The notes: generated by a model from the letters alone, not told the origin. Numbered from the stretch's first letter, positions 40,135 to 50,994 are shown. The stretch is DNA of 64,000 nucleotides from Micromonospora endolithica (GCF_003626595.1 NZ_RBAK01000009.1:1-64000), one strand, 5' to 3'. Numbers and translations are program-made.

Positions 40135-40929
40135 GTGGGCCGTGTCGCCGGCCGGAGCGGAGGTCGTCGGATGTCCTGTGTGGTGACCGGGGGCGGGCGC
40201 GGCGTGGGCCGCGCGATCGTGGAACGGCTGCTCGCCGACGGCGGCCGGGTGGTGGTCGTGGAGCGGGACACCGAGGCGGTGGCCTGGGTGGGTGAGCATC
40301 CGGCGGCGGACCGGCTGGCGGCCGTGGTCGGCGACGCCGCCGACGACCGGGTGGCCGCCCACGCCGCGGACCTGGCCGGCCAGCTCACCGGTTGGGTGAA
40401 CAACGCGGCGTCGTTCCGCGACGCCTCGGTGCACGACGCGTCGGCGGGGGAGGTCTTCGACCTGATCGCCGCCAACCTGCGTCCCGCCGTCGTCGGCGCC
40501 GCCGTCGCGGTCCGCCGGTTCCTCGCCGCCGGCAGCCCCGGTGCCGTCGTCAACGTCTCGTCGCACCAGGCCCGCCGTCCGGTGCCGGGCGCCCTGCCGT
40601 ACGCCACCGCGAAGGCCGCCGTGGAAGGGCTGACCCGGGCGCTGGCCGTCGAGTACGGACCGCACGGCGTACGCTGCAACGCCGTCGCCCTAGGCTCGAT
40701 CGCCACCGAGCGGCACGCCGCCTTCCTGGCCTCCCGGGAACCCGCCGAGGCGGAGTGGGTCGACGCCGAACTGCGACGGCTGCACCCGGTCGGTCGGATC
40801 GGCCGGACCGACGAGGTCGCGGCGGCGGTGGCCTGGCTGCTCTCCCCGGCGGCGAGCTTCGTCAACGGCGCGATCCTGCCGGTCGACGGTGGACGCGCCG
40901 TCCTGGGCCTCGACCCGGAGGCGCGCTGA
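40135..40929 (+). CDS. Short-chain dehydrogenase/reductase
   Basis: A 264-residue Rossmann-fold oxidoreductase. The cofactor motif TGGGRGVGRAI is near residue 20, WVNNAAS (NNAG-like) near 85, the catalytic Ser in VVNVSSHQ, and YATAK gives Tyr and Lys (YxxxK). The C-terminal FVNGAILPVDGG is typical of classical SDRs. Substrate unknown. The GTG start is chosen because TAGCGT lies 6 bases upstream (leaderless pattern); a later ATG at 40171 is possible. Not obviously linked to its neighbours. Confidence 0.9.
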   Translation: MGRVAGRSGGRRMSCVVTGGGRGVGRAIVERLLADGGRVVVVERDTEAVAWVGEHPAADRLAAVVGDAADDRVAAHAADLAGQLTGWVNNAASFRDASVHDASAGEVFDLIAANLRPAVVGAAVAVRRFLAAGSPGAVVNVSSHQARRPVPGALPYATAKAAVEGLTRALAVEYGPHGVRCNAVALGSIATERHAAFLASREPAEAEWVDAELRRLHPVGRIGRTDEVAAAVAWLLSPAASFVNGAILPVDGGRAVLGLDPEAR

Positions 40930-40974
40930 CCTGCCCGGGAGGGCGCGCTAGCACAGTTCGACAAGATCAGGCGG

Positions 40975-41002
40975 TTGTCCACAGGTGGCCCCGTCGTCCA
41001 CA
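40975..41002 (+). promoter_or_regulatory. Two DnaA-box-like 9-mers upstream of comEA
   Basis: TTGTCCACA (40975-40983) equals the actinobacterial DnaA-box consensus, and TCGTCCACA (40994-41002) differs at one position. They are in the same orientation, 19 bases apart, about two helical turns. They sit between the SDR gene and the comEA start, far from any visible origin. Binding is inferred from sequence only. Confidence 0.5.
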
Positions 41003-41054
41003 GCGTGACCCCGGAGACCGGCGAGGCACGGTGCGCCGCTCCTAGCCTCGGCCC

Positions 41055-42080
41055 GTGTCCGACGACGACGAGACGGTGGTACGGCAGCGACTGCGCCGGT
41101 TGATGCCGGCACCGGACGGTGCCCGGGGCGCGGTGCCGGCCGGCCCGACGCGGGGCACCCCGCTCCGGTTCGCCGTGGCGGCGGGCGACCACCTGCCGTC
41201 CTCGGACAGGCAACCGCCCATGGCGTGCCCGGAGGGGCCCGGCGGCCCGCCGTTCACCGCAACGGACCCGTCCGGGTCGGGACCCGCGTCCGGATCCGTG
41301 CGGTCGATCTCGGGGACGCCCGCACCCGGCGCGTTCGGATCCGGCCCGTCCGTGCCCGCTCCGTCCGTGCCCGCTCCGTCCGGGGCGTCCGGTGACGACG
41401 ACGCGGCTCCGGTGGCGCGCCGCCTGTCCGGCCCCTCGGCGTTCGACCCCGGGCGTCGGGGAGTGCGCGCTCTCGCCGTCCTGGCCGCCCTGGTGGTGCT
41501 CGGCGCGGGATTCTGGGCGTGGCGGGCCCGTCCGCAGACCGAAGCGGTCGGTACGGCGGCGAGCGCCACCCCGGTCGGGTCACCGCTCGCACCCGACCAG
41601 GACGCGAGCACCGACCCGGCCGCCGAACTGGTGGTGGCGGTCGCCGGCAAGGTACGCCGGCCCGGGCTGGTCCGGCTCCCCGCGGGCGCCCGGGTCGGGG
41701 ACGCCGTCACGGCGGCCGGTGGCCCGCTGCCCGGCGTCGACGTGGCCATGGTGAACCCGGCCCGGAAGGTCGTCGACGGGGAACTGATCCTGGTCGGTGT
41801 CACCGCACCGCCGGGGATGGCGCCACCCGGTGCCGGGGCCGCTCCGGGCGGTCCGCCGGGTCCGGACGCCGGTCCGCCGGGTCCCGGCGGCCGGGTCAAC
41901 CTCAACACGGCGACCCTGGCCCAGTTGGACGCCCTGCCCGGGGTCGGTCCGGTGCTGGCCCAGCGCATCCTCAGCCACCGCCAACAACAGGGCGGCTTCC
42001 GCTCGGTCGGTGACCTGCGTCAGGTCGACGGCATCGGCGACGCCCGCTACGAGCAACTCAAGGACCTGGTGACGGTGTGA
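41055..42080 (+). CDS. comEA: ComEA-like helix-hairpin-helix DNA-binding protein
   Basis: A 341-residue envelope protein. A Pro/Gly/Ser-rich cytoplasmic N-terminus of about 140 residues is followed by a transmembrane helix (ALAVLAALVVLGAGFWAW), an SLBB-type domain (VVAVAGKVRRPGLVRLPAGARV) and a C-terminal helix-hairpin-helix pair (VNLNTATLAQLDALPGVGP ... VDGIGDARYEQLKDL). ComEA binds incoming double-stranded DNA during transformation in competent bacteria; that function is unproven in this group. The GTG has TAGCCT 6 bases upstream (leaderless pattern). It overlaps comEC by four bases. Confidence 0.93.
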   Translation: MSDDDETVVRQRLRRLMPAPDGARGAVPAGPTRGTPLRFAVAAGDHLPSSDRQPPMACPEGPGGPPFTATDPSGSGPASGSVRSISGTPAPGAFGSGPSVPAPSVPAPSGASGDDDAAPVARRLSGPSAFDPGRRGVRALAVLAALVVLGAGFWAWRARPQTEAVGTAASATPVGSPLAPDQDASTDPAAELVVAVAGKVRRPGLVRLPAGARVGDAVTAAGGPLPGVDVAMVNPARKVVDGELILVGVTAPPGMAPPGAGAAPGGPPGPDAGPPGPGGRVNLNTATLAQLDALPGVGPVLAQRILSHRQQQGGFRSVGDLRQVDGIGDARYEQLKDLVTV

Positions 42081-44575
42081 GGATCCGCCGACCGTCGATC
42101 CCGGCCGACCGGGCCACCCCGGCCGCCCTCGCTCCGTCGCCGGCCCGGGCGACCCGGGCCGCCGGCCGGGGCGGGGACGACGCGGGTGACGGTCACGCGG
42201 CGGACGGTCGGGCGGCGGGTCCACCGGACCTGCGGTTGGCCGGGCTGGCCGGGGCGACGTGGCTCGCCGCACTGGCCGGCCTGCACCTGACGGCGTCGAC
42301 CACCGGGCTCGTGGCGGTGGCCGCCGCCGGTGCGGGGACCCTGGTGGCACTGCACCTCGCCGGTGTCCTCGGCCGCCCGTCGACGCCGGTCCGGCGGTCC
42401 GGCTGGGCGCTGGTGGCGGTACTCGTCGGCGTGGTGTGCGGCGCGAGCGCCACCGCGGCGCGGTCGGCCGTCCGGGACGCCGCCGAGGTCCGGTCCCTGG
42501 TCGAGGCGCGCGCCGTGGTCACCGCCGTACTGGTCGTCCGCGACGACCCGCGTCCGGTGCGGGGCGTGGTGGGACGTCCGGCCACCCTGCTCGTGCCGTC
42601 CCGGTCGGTCAGCCTGACCGGTGCCGACGGGCGACGGGTCGACGTGTCCGTCCGCGTCCTCGTGCTGGCCTCCGATCCGGGCTGGCGAGGGTTGCTGCCC
42701 GGGCAGCGGCTGACCGCCCGGGGCCGGCTCGCCCCGCCCCGCGGCGGTGACCTCACCGCCGCCGTGCTCAATGCCACCGGAGGGCCGGTCCGCCCGGCGA
42801 CGCCGCCGGCGGCGCAGCGGGCCGCCGGAGTGCTCCGCGCGGGTCTGCAACGGGCCTGCGCACCCCTGCCGGACGAGCCGGGTGGGCTGCTGCCCGGCCT
42901 GGTGGTCGGGGACACGAGCCACCTCCTGCCGACCGTGCAGGAGGACTTCCTCGCCACCGGGATGACCCACCTGAACGCGGTCTCCGGCTCCAACGTGGCC
43001 ATCGTGGTCGGTGCGGTGTTGCTGGCCGCGCGGTGGGCCCGGGCCGGTCCCCGGCTGGCCGTCGGGCTCTGCGGGGTGGCCCTGGTGGGCTTCGTGATCC
43101 TGGTGCGTCCCTCGCCGAGCGTCGTCCGAGCGGCCACGATGGGCGCGATCGGGCTGGCCGCGCTGGCCGCCGGCCGGCCCCGCGCGGCGTTGCCCGCGCT
43201 GGCGGCCGGGGTCACCGTCCTGGTGCTGGTCGACCCGGAGCTGGCCGGCGACGCCGGTTTCACGCTGTCCGTCCTGGCCACCGGGGGACTGCTGCTGCTG
43301 GCGCCACGGTGGCGGGACGCGCTGCGCCACCGGGGGGTGCCGCCCGGACTGGCCGAGGCGCTGGCGGTGCCGGCGGCGGCGCAGCTCGCCTGTGCGCCGG
43401 TGGTGGCCGGGATCTCCGGCACGGTCAGTGTGGTCGCGGTGCCGGCCAACCTGCTGGCGGTGCCGGCGATCGCCCCGGCGACCGTGCTCGGGGTGGCGGC
43501 GGCGACCTTGTCGCCGGTCTGGCCGTCCGGCGCGGAGTTCCTGGCCTGGCTGGCGAGCTGGCCGGCGTGGTGGCTGGTGACCGTCGCGCGGTACGGGGCC
43601 CGGCTGCCGGCCGGCACCCTGCCCTGGCCGGACGGCGTGACCGGGGCGGTGCTGCTGGCCACGGTGAGCGCGGGGCTGCTGGTCGCCACCCGGTACCCGG
43701 TGCTCCGCCGGTTGGTGCTGGTGATCACGGTCGCCGTGGTGCTCGGGGCCCTGCCGGTACGCCTGGTCGCCGGTGGGTGGCCACCGCCGAACTGGGTGGT
43801 CGCCGCGTGCGCGGTGGGCCAGGGGGACACGGTGGTGCTGCCGGTGGCGCCGGGCCGGGCGGTGGTGGTGGACGCCGGGCCGGATCCCGGCGCGGTGGAC
43901 CGGTGCCTGCGCGATCTTCGGGTACGCGAGGTGCCGCTGCTGGTGGTCAGTCACTTCCACGTCGACCACACCGGTGGCGTCGCGGGGGTGTTCCGGGGTC
44001 GGCGGGTCGGCGTCGTGCTCACCCCGTCGTGGCCGGACCCGGCCGTCGGGCGGGAGTTGGTGCACGCCGCCGCCGCGTCGGGTGCCGCCGAGGTGCGGAC
44101 CGCACCGGCGGGCTGGCGGTACCAGGCCGGTGCGGTGGAGCTGACGGTCGTGGGTCCGCCGTACCCGCTGCGCGGCACCCGGTCCGACCCGAACAACAAC
44201 TCGCTGATGCTGCGCGCCACGGTCGCCGGGGTTCGTCTTCTGCTCACCGGCGACGCCGAGACCGAGGAGCAGCGGGCCCTGCTGGACCATCCGCCGCCGG
44301 GCGGTCTTCGGGCGGACGTGTTGAAGGTGGCCCACCACGGGTCGGCCTACCAGGATCCGGCGTTCCTGGACGCGGTCCGCCCGGCGGTCGCCCTGGTGCC
44401 GGTCGGCGCGGGCAACACGTACGGCCATCCCAATCCGGCGGTCCTGAGCAGGTTGAGCAGGGGCGGGGCGCGGGTGTTGCGTACCGACACCGACGGTGAC
44501 GCAGCGGTGGTCGTCGCGGGAAGCGGCCTGGCCGTGGTGGTGCGGGGGGTCCGGCCGGGATCCGTTCGCGGGTAG
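42077..44575 (+). CDS. comEC: ComEC/Rec2 DNA-uptake channel protein with metallo-hydrolase domain
   Basis: An 832-residue polytopic membrane protein. It has an N-terminal DUF4131-like segment, the central competence domain with about ten helices (HLNAVSGSNVAIVVGAVLL), and a C-terminal metallo-beta-lactamase-like domain with the metal motif SHFHVDHTGG and LLTGDAE. In competent bacteria it conducts single-stranded DNA into the cell. The GTG start overlaps the comEA stop (GTGA). comEA-comEC-holA-rpsT-lepA is a conserved actinobacterial order. Confidence 0.94.
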   Translation: MRIRRPSIPADRATPAALAPSPARATRAAGRGGDDAGDGHAADGRAAGPPDLRLAGLAGATWLAALAGLHLTASTTGLVAVAAAGAGTLVALHLAGVLGRPSTPVRRSGWALVAVLVGVVCGASATAARSAVRDAAEVRSLVEARAVVTAVLVVRDDPRPVRGVVGRPATLLVPSRSVSLTGADGRRVDVSVRVLVLASDPGWRGLLPGQRLTARGRLAPPRGGDLTAAVLNATGGPVRPATPPAAQRAAGVLRAGLQRACAPLPDEPGGLLPGLVVGDTSHLLPTVQEDFLATGMTHLNAVSGSNVAIVVGAVLLAARWARAGPRLAVGLCGVALVGFVILVRPSPSVVRAATMGAIGLAALAAGRPRAALPALAAGVTVLVLVDPELAGDAGFTLSVLATGGLLLLAPRWRDALRHRGVPPGLAEALAVPAAAQLACAPVVAGISGTVSVVAVPANLLAVPAIAPATVLGVAAATLSPVWPSGAEFLAWLASWPAWWLVTVARYGARLPAGTLPWPDGVTGAVLLATVSAGLLVATRYPVLRRLVLVITVAVVLGALPVRLVAGGWPPPNWVVAACAVGQGDTVVLPVAPGRAVVVDAGPDPGAVDRCLRDLRVREVPLLVVSHFHVDHTGGVAGVFRGRRVGVVLTPSWPDPAVGRELVHAAAASGAAEVRTAPAGWRYQAGAVELTVVGPPYPLRGTRSDPNNNSLMLRATVAGVRLLLTGDAETEEQRALLDHPPPGGLRADVLKVAHHGSAYQDPAFLDAVRPAVALVPVGAGNTYGHPNPAVLSRLSRGGARVLRTDTDGDAAVVVAGSGLAVVVRGVRPGSVRG

Positions 44576-44705
44576 ATCGATGCCGATTTCTGGCTTTACA
44601 GATGAAGAAAGCTAAATGTCTGGATTTGCGCTGAGTGCGGGGTGTGCCGCCGGAGTCCGCGGGAGCAGGCTGGTGCCGGCCACCGGCCGTGCGAATATGG
44701 GCGGC

Positions 44706-45677
44706 GTGACCGCCGCCAGCCTCGCTCCCATTCTGCTCGTCCTCGGGGACGAGGAGCTGCTCGCCACGCGCGCGGTTGCCGAGGCCGTCTCCCGGGTGCG
44801 GGCCGTCGACAAGGACGTGGACGTCCGGGAGTACCAGGCCGGGTCGCTGACCGTCGGTGAGATCGCCGAGATGCTCAGCCCGTCCCTGTTCGGCGGGCGG
44901 CGGCTGCTCGTGCTGCGCGCCGGCCAGGACGCCCGCAAGGACCTGGTCGCGGCCCTGCTGGCGTACGCGAAGAATCCCGATCCGGACGTGCACCTGGTGG
45001 TGCTGCACCTCGGCGCGGCCAAGGGCAGGGCGTTCGCCGACGGCCTCAAGGCCGCCGGCGCGACGGTCGTCCCGGCGGCCCGGCTGAAGGGTCACCGGGA
45101 GCGGGTGGCCTTCGTCCGCGACGAGATCCGCCGGGCGGGCGGGAAGTGCACCGACGACGCCGCCGAGGCGTTGCTCGCGGCGGTCGGCAACGACCTGCGG
45201 GAACTCGCCGCCGCGTGCTCCCAGCTCATCGCCGACACCGATGGCCGGATCGGCGCGGACACGGTGGCCCGCTACTACCGGGGGCGGGTCGAGGTGACCG
45301 GGTTCACGGTCGCCGACGCCACCATGGTCGGTGACGTGCCGGCGGCCCTGGAGGCGTTGCGCTGGGCGTTGCACGTGGGTGTCGACCCGGTGCCGATCGC
45401 CGACGCCCTGGCCGACGGTGTCCGCACGGTGGCGCGGGTGGCGTCCGCCGGGCGGGGCAGCCCGTACCAGCTGGCCAGCAGCCTGGGCATGCCGGCATGG
45501 AAGATCGAGCGGGCGCAGCGACAGGGGCGCGGCTGGACGCCGGAGGGACTGGTGCTGGCGATGCGGGCCGCCGCCGAGTGCAACGCGGCGGTGAAGGGCG
45601 GGTCCGACGACCGGGCGTACGCGCTGGAGCGGGCCGTGTTCTCGGTCGTCGCCGCTCGGCAGGGCGGCGCCCGGTGA
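44706..45677 (+). CDS. holA: DNA polymerase III subunit delta
   Basis: A 323-residue clamp-loader subunit that opens the sliding clamp. Its AAA-like N-terminal domain begins APILLVLGDEELLATRAV and continues through FGGRRLLVLRAGQDA; the C-terminal collar domain has NDLRELAAACSQL and the FTVADATMVGDVPAALEAL block. I choose the GTG because GAATAT lies 7 bases upstream, matching the leaderless pattern of this genome; an ATG three codons earlier (44697) is possible. The stop overlaps the next start (GTGA). The 130 bases upstream are AT-richer than the surroundings. Confidence 0.92.
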   Translation: MTAASLAPILLVLGDEELLATRAVAEAVSRVRAVDKDVDVREYQAGSLTVGEIAEMLSPSLFGGRRLLVLRAGQDARKDLVAALLAYAKNPDPDVHLVVLHLGAAKGRAFADGLKAAGATVVPAARLKGHRERVAFVRDEIRRAGGKCTDDAAEALLAAVGNDLRELAAACSQLIADTDGRIGADTVARYYRGRVEVTGFTVADATMVGDVPAALEALRWALHVGVDPVPIADALADGVRTVARVASAGRGSPYQLASSLGMPAWKIERAQRQGRGWTPEGLVLAMRAAAECNAAVKGGSDDRAYALERAVFSVVAARQGGAR

Positions 45678-46147
45678 CCGGACCACCCGGTGGTCACTGG
45701 GCCACGGTCGTGGCCGACGAGGAGCGAGGTCGGCCGCTCTATGCCCGGGTCCTGCGGCTACGCGTCGTCAACCCCGGCGGGGTGCTCTGCTTCGTCTTCT
45801 TCGAAGGGGCGGTGGCGCTCGCCGCCCTGCTCGCCCTGGCCGAGCTGGTCACCTGGTGGTCGTTGCTGATCCTGCCGGCCACGGTGGCCGCCATGGTCAA
45901 GGTCAACGACATGGTGGCGGAGCGGGTCGTCCGGTCCGCCGCGCTCGTGCCCGAGCAGGAGCGGGACCGCTTCCGCCAACAGATGGAACCGGCCATCGGC
46001 ACGGCCCGGGTGGACTGGATGCGGCACAGCGTGCCGGGCGTCGTGGTGGCGACGGATCCGCCGCCGGCCGGCTTCCGGTCCACCGGCACGGCCCTGGGTG
46101 ACCACCCGGACTCCGCGCGGCGGCCGGAAAGGCCCCACCACCGCTGA
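45674..46147 (+). CDS. Hypothetical two-helix membrane protein
   Basis: A 157-residue protein of unknown function. Two adjacent transmembrane segments (VLCFVFFEGAVALAALLALAEL and WWSLLILPATVAAMV) lie at about 38-80, followed by a soluble charged tail (VPEQERDRFRQQMEPAIGTARVDW). Its GTG overlaps the holA stop, so it is the last gene of the comEA operon. No named domain recognised. Confidence 0.82.
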   Translation: MTGPPGGHWATVVADEERGRPLYARVLRLRVVNPGGVLCFVFFEGAVALAALLALAELVTWWSLLILPATVAAMVKVNDMVAERVVRSAALVPEQERDRFRQQMEPAIGTARVDWMRHSVPGVVVATDPPPAGFRSTGTALGDHPDSARRPERPHHR

Positions 46148-46243
46148 CAGCTGCCGGGACGGTCGGCTGTCCGGCCCTTCGGGGGGCCGTTTCGTTCGAG
46201 GATCTCCGCACCCTGACCGGCCACGCCCGGGGGCGGACAGCCG

Positions 46244-46272
46244 GAAGCCCCGGGGGGTCGCCCCGGGGCTTC
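46244..46272. terminator. Bidirectional terminator
   Basis: A perfect 12-bp inverted repeat (GAAGCCCCGGGG/CCCCGGGGCTTC) with a 5-base loop separates the comEA operon from the convergent rpsT. Confidence 0.88.
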
Positions 46273-46295
46273 ACGGTCAGAATCGACCCGTCGCG

Positions 46296-46562
46296 TCAGG
46301 CGGCGAGCGAACCCACGCGCTTGGCGATCGCGGACTTGCGGTTCGCGGCCTGGTTCGAGTGGATCACGCCCTTGCTGACCGCCTTGTCCAGCTTGCGCGA
46401 CGCCTCCTGCATGAGGGCGGTGGCCTTCTCGACGTCACCGGCCTCGGCGGCCTCGTGGAACTTCCGGACGGCGGTCTTCAGCGACGACTTGACCGACTTG
46501 TTCCGCAGCCGGCGCTTCTCGTTCTGCCGGTTGCGCTTGATCTGGGACTTGATGTTCGCCAC
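46296..46562 (-). CDS. rpsT: 30S ribosomal protein S20
   Basis: An 88-residue basic, helical small-subunit protein. It begins ANIKSQIKRNRQNEKRRLRN and ends with the typical GVIHSNQAANRKSAIAKRV block. The start is GTG; an AGGCTG sequence lies about 7 bases upstream. It is the only ribosomal protein gene of this stretch on the minus strand, opposite to holA and lepA, an arrangement common in actinobacteria. Confidence 0.97.
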   Translation of the reverse strand: MANIKSQIKRNRQNEKRRLRNKSVKSSLKTAVRKFHEAAEAGDVEKATALMQEASRKLDKAVSKGVIHSNQAANRKSAIAKRVGSLAA

Positions 46563-46717
46563 GCGACAGCCTCGTCTAACTAGCTCGGGTTGGTCAGCTT
46601 GGGCGCGCGAAGAGCATGCGTCATCGCTGCGCGAAGAGCCAGGTTACCAGGTGGCCTGGCGGCGAGCCAAAACGACCCGCGTCGACGGGCCCGGCAACCC
46701 GTCGGGGCGGTCCCCGC

Positions 46718-47713
46718 TCACCCCCAGCCCTGCCGGCGGGCGAGCCAGCCGAGCGCCAGGTCCCCGTTGCGGCGCTGGTGCGCGGGGAGGGCCGGGGACG
46801 CCGTCGGTGGCGGTGGCTCGGCGGCCGTGGCGAGGAAGTACCCGGCCAGCGCCGCCAGCGTGACGTCCACCGCGTCCGGCGCCGCGCCCGCCGCGGCCGG
46901 ATGCCCGGTCACCAGGGAGTCCACCGCCGGTCCGAGGTCCTCGTGGTGGGGCAGGAGCAGGGTCACCAGATCGAACCAGGCCGGCCCGTGGCTGAGCCAC
47001 GTCCAGTCGCAGAACCAGGCGCGGCCGGCCGGGTCGATCAGGACGTTGTCCGGGCGCAGGTCGCCGTGCACGAGGCCGGGCGTGGCGGCGTACGCGGGCA
47101 GGCGCGACTCCAACGCGACCAACTCGGGCAGCCGGTGCCGCAGCGGTGCCGGCAGCGCCGGGAACGGCTCCCGGCCGGCGGCGACGTCGCCCCAGCGGAG
47201 GAGGTCGTCACGGGCCAGGTCGGCGAGGTGGGGTGGGCGCAGGGCGAGCAGGTCGACCGGCGGGTCGGCCAGCGCGGTGGCGACGTCGGCGTAGCCGGCG
47301 AGGGTGGCGGCCAGCTCGTCGGCGTCCCGGGGTGACCGGCCGTCGACGGCGTCCACGCCGAACGCGGACCAACCCTCGGCGTGCACGGCGAAGCGCGGGC
47401 GGGGGACCGGCAGGCCCACCGGCAGCCGGTCAAGGATCGCCCACTCCCGGGCGTACCACTCGACCAGGTGCGGGTGCGCGACGTCCGCCGCGGCCTTGAC
47501 GAAGGCCCGGTTGCCGCCGGCGGTGCGCAGCACGCCGGCGAAGCCGCTGGTGAAGCCGTCGGCGGCGGCGCGGACCGCGACCACCGGGCCGCCGAGCCGT
47601 TCGGCGACCGCGGCGCGCAGGCCCGCCGGCAGCGCGGACCACGCCGGGCGTCCGGTTCTGTCGGGGTACGGGGACACGCCCCCCATCGTCGCCGGGTGGA
47701 TGTCGTACCGCAT
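46718..47713 (-). CDS. Aminoglycoside-phosphotransferase-family kinase
   Basis: A 331-residue protein-kinase-fold phosphotransferase. The catalytic loop is GLVHGDLRPDNVLID (Brenner motif with Asp) and the metal-binding FCDWTW follows. The ATP Lys is in RAFVKAA. Family members phosphorylate aminoglycosides, homoserine, choline or other small molecules; nothing here indicates an antibiotic. The ATG (MRYDIHP) is uncertain; a second ATG nine codons later is also possible. It is divergent from the DUF4240 pair with only 15 bases between start codons. Confidence 0.87.
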   Translation of the reverse strand: MRYDIHPATMGGVSPYPDRTGRPAWSALPAGLRAAVAERLGGPVVAVRAAADGFTSGFAGVLRTAGGNRAFVKAAADVAHPHLVEWYAREWAILDRLPVGLPVPRPRFAVHAEGWSAFGVDAVDGRSPRDADELAATLAGYADVATALADPPVDLLALRPPHLADLARDDLLRWGDVAAGREPFPALPAPLRHRLPELVALESRLPAYAATPGLVHGDLRPDNVLIDPAGRAWFCDWTWLSHGPAWFDLVTLLLPHHEDLGPAVDSLVTGHPAAAGAAPDAVDVTLAALAGYFLATAAEPPPPTASPALPAHQRRNGDLALGWLARRQGWG

Positions 47714-47728
47714 CGCGATACTGCCCAG

Positions 47729-48352
47729 GTGATCGGAACCGAGGATTTCTGGGCGTTGGTCGAGGCGTCCGCCACCGCCACCGGCGACCCCGACGAGCGG
47801 CTGGCGTGGCTCACCGACCGGCTCGCCGAGCGGTCGGCCGACGACGCGGTCGACTTCGCGCTGCGGCTGGACGAGGCCCGGGCCCGGGCCGACACCTGGG
47901 TGTTGTGGGGCGCGGCCTCGTTGGTCTGCGCGGGGCTCTGCTCCGACGACGGTTTCCACTACTTCCAGGCGTGGCTGGTCGGCCTGGGTCGGTCGACCTT
48001 CGAGCGGGTCGTCGACGACCCGGACGCGCTGGCCGACGTGCCGCAGGTGCGGCGACTGGCCCGGCGGTCGGTCGACGCGTGGGACGACGACGAGTGGCCC
48101 GACTGGGAGGCGCTGGACTACGTCGCCGACCGGGCCTACGAGCGGATCACCGGCGCGGCCGACGCGCTCGACGCCGCCGTCGAGGCGCGGGGACGCGAGC
48201 TGAGGGCTTCACCCGACCCGGCCGACGAGGAGTGGGACCTGGACGATCCGGCCGAGCTGCGCCGACGCTACCCGCGGCTGGCCGCGATGTTCCGGCTGCC
48301 GGCCGAGGAGTCCGAGCCCGGCGTGGGCGTCTGGGAGACTGCCAGTCCATGA
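47729..48352 (+). CDS. DUF4240 protein, first of a tandem pair
   Basis: A 207-residue protein with the DUF4240 layout: TEDFWALVEAS at the start, the central LWGAASLVCAGLCSDDGFHYFQAWLVGLGR, and a C-terminal Asp/Glu-rich DLDDPAELRRRYPRLAAMF. Function unknown. The GTG start follows GATACT by 6 bases (leaderless pattern). It overlaps the next gene, its paralogue, by four bases (ATGA). Both are acidic and lack signal peptides. Confidence 0.88.
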   Translation: MIGTEDFWALVEASATATGDPDERLAWLTDRLAERSADDAVDFALRLDEARARADTWVLWGAASLVCAGLCSDDGFHYFQAWLVGLGRSTFERVVDDPDALADVPQVRRLARRSVDAWDDDEWPDWEALDYVADRAYERITGAADALDAAVEARGRELRASPDPADEEWDLDDPAELRRRYPRLAAMFRLPAEESEPGVGVWETASP

Positions 48353-48885
48353 GGACCGACCAGTTCTGGCAGTTGATCGACCGGGCGCGCTCCGGCGGTG
48401 GTGGCGAGCCGGACGCGGTCGCCGCGCGGACCGTCGCCCTGCTCGCCCAGCTGCCTCCGGAGGAGATCACCGGGTACGCGCAGCACCAGAGCCGGGTGCT
48501 GGCCGCCTCCTACCGGGTCGACCTGTGGGGCGCGGCCTACCTGATCAACGGGGGTGCCTCCGACGACGGCTTCGCATACTTCCGGGGCTGGCTGATGACC
48601 CAGGGCCGGGATGTGTTCGCCGGGGCGGTCGCCGACCCGGACTCGCTGGCCGAGCTGCCGAAGGTGCGGGCCGCCGCGCTCAGCGGTGAGGAGTTCGAGT
48701 GCGAGGACATGCTGGCCGCGCCGTGGGAGGCATACCGGAAGGCGACTGCCACCGACCTGCCCGCCGCGCCGGCCGCCGCCCGGGAGCCGGACCTCAACGA
48801 TTTCTGGGACTTCGACGACGAGGAGGAGGCCCGTCGGCGGCTGCCGAGGCTGGCCGCCCTGTTCGTGGAGCCGCCGGCTGAGTGA
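48349..48885 (+). CDS. DUF4240 protein, second of a tandem pair
   Basis: A 178-residue paralogue of the preceding protein: TDQFWQLIDRA, LWGAAYLINGGASDDGFAYFRGWLMTQGRDVF and the acidic end FDDEEEARRRLPRLAALF. This is the canonical DUF4240 form; the first copy is longer by an insertion and has diverged in the central motif (CAGLCSDD against NGGASDD). Local duplication followed by divergence is the simplest reading. Translationally coupled by ATGA. Confidence 0.9.
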   Translation: MRTDQFWQLIDRARSGGGGEPDAVAARTVALLAQLPPEEITGYAQHQSRVLAASYRVDLWGAAYLINGGASDDGFAYFRGWLMTQGRDVFAGAVADPDSLAELPKVRAAALSGEEFECEDMLAAPWEAYRKATATDLPAAPAAAREPDLNDFWDFDDEEEARRRLPRLAALFVEPPAE

Positions 48886-48995
48886 GCGGGTCGGGGTGGC
48901 GGGGTGAGCGGGTCGGGCGGGGTGCCCGGCGGGTGACGTTCGTCCGGGGATCGCCCGCGCAGCGGACCTTGCACGGCGACGTGGGAGCATAGAGG

Positions 48996-49016
48996 GGGCC
49001 GGCGTCGCGCCGGCCC
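48996..49016 (+). terminator. Hairpin between the DUF4240 pair and lepA
   Basis: A perfect 9-bp inverted repeat (GGGCCGGCG/CGCCGGCCC) with a 3-base loop lies 30 bases before the lepA start. It could end the upstream transcript or form a leader hairpin. Confidence 0.5.
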
Positions 49017-49046
49017 GCTCACGTCAGCCGACCAGAACGGACCGCT

Positions 49047-50924
<1,878 letters not shown>

Positions 50925-50947
50925 CTCCGCTTACCACGGGAACGACG

Positions 50948-50994
50948 ACGCCCCGGTGCGGCCGGGACCCACGGGTCCGGGTCACCCGGGGCGT
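50948..50994 (+). terminator. Terminator after lepA
   Basis: An interrupted inverted repeat (ACGCCCCGG...GGACCC against GGTCC...CCGGGGCGT) begins 24 bases after the lepA stop codon. The stem is imperfect. Confidence 0.65.

Noticed and set aside
42047..44428. A 790-codon minus-strand frame across comEC
   Set aside because: Antisense to an intact ComEC with clear helices and metal motif.
46718..47713. Aminoglycoside resistance gene
   Set aside because: The kinase fold is shared by many small-molecule kinases. There is no aminoglycoside-specific signature or mobile context, so resistance cannot be claimed.
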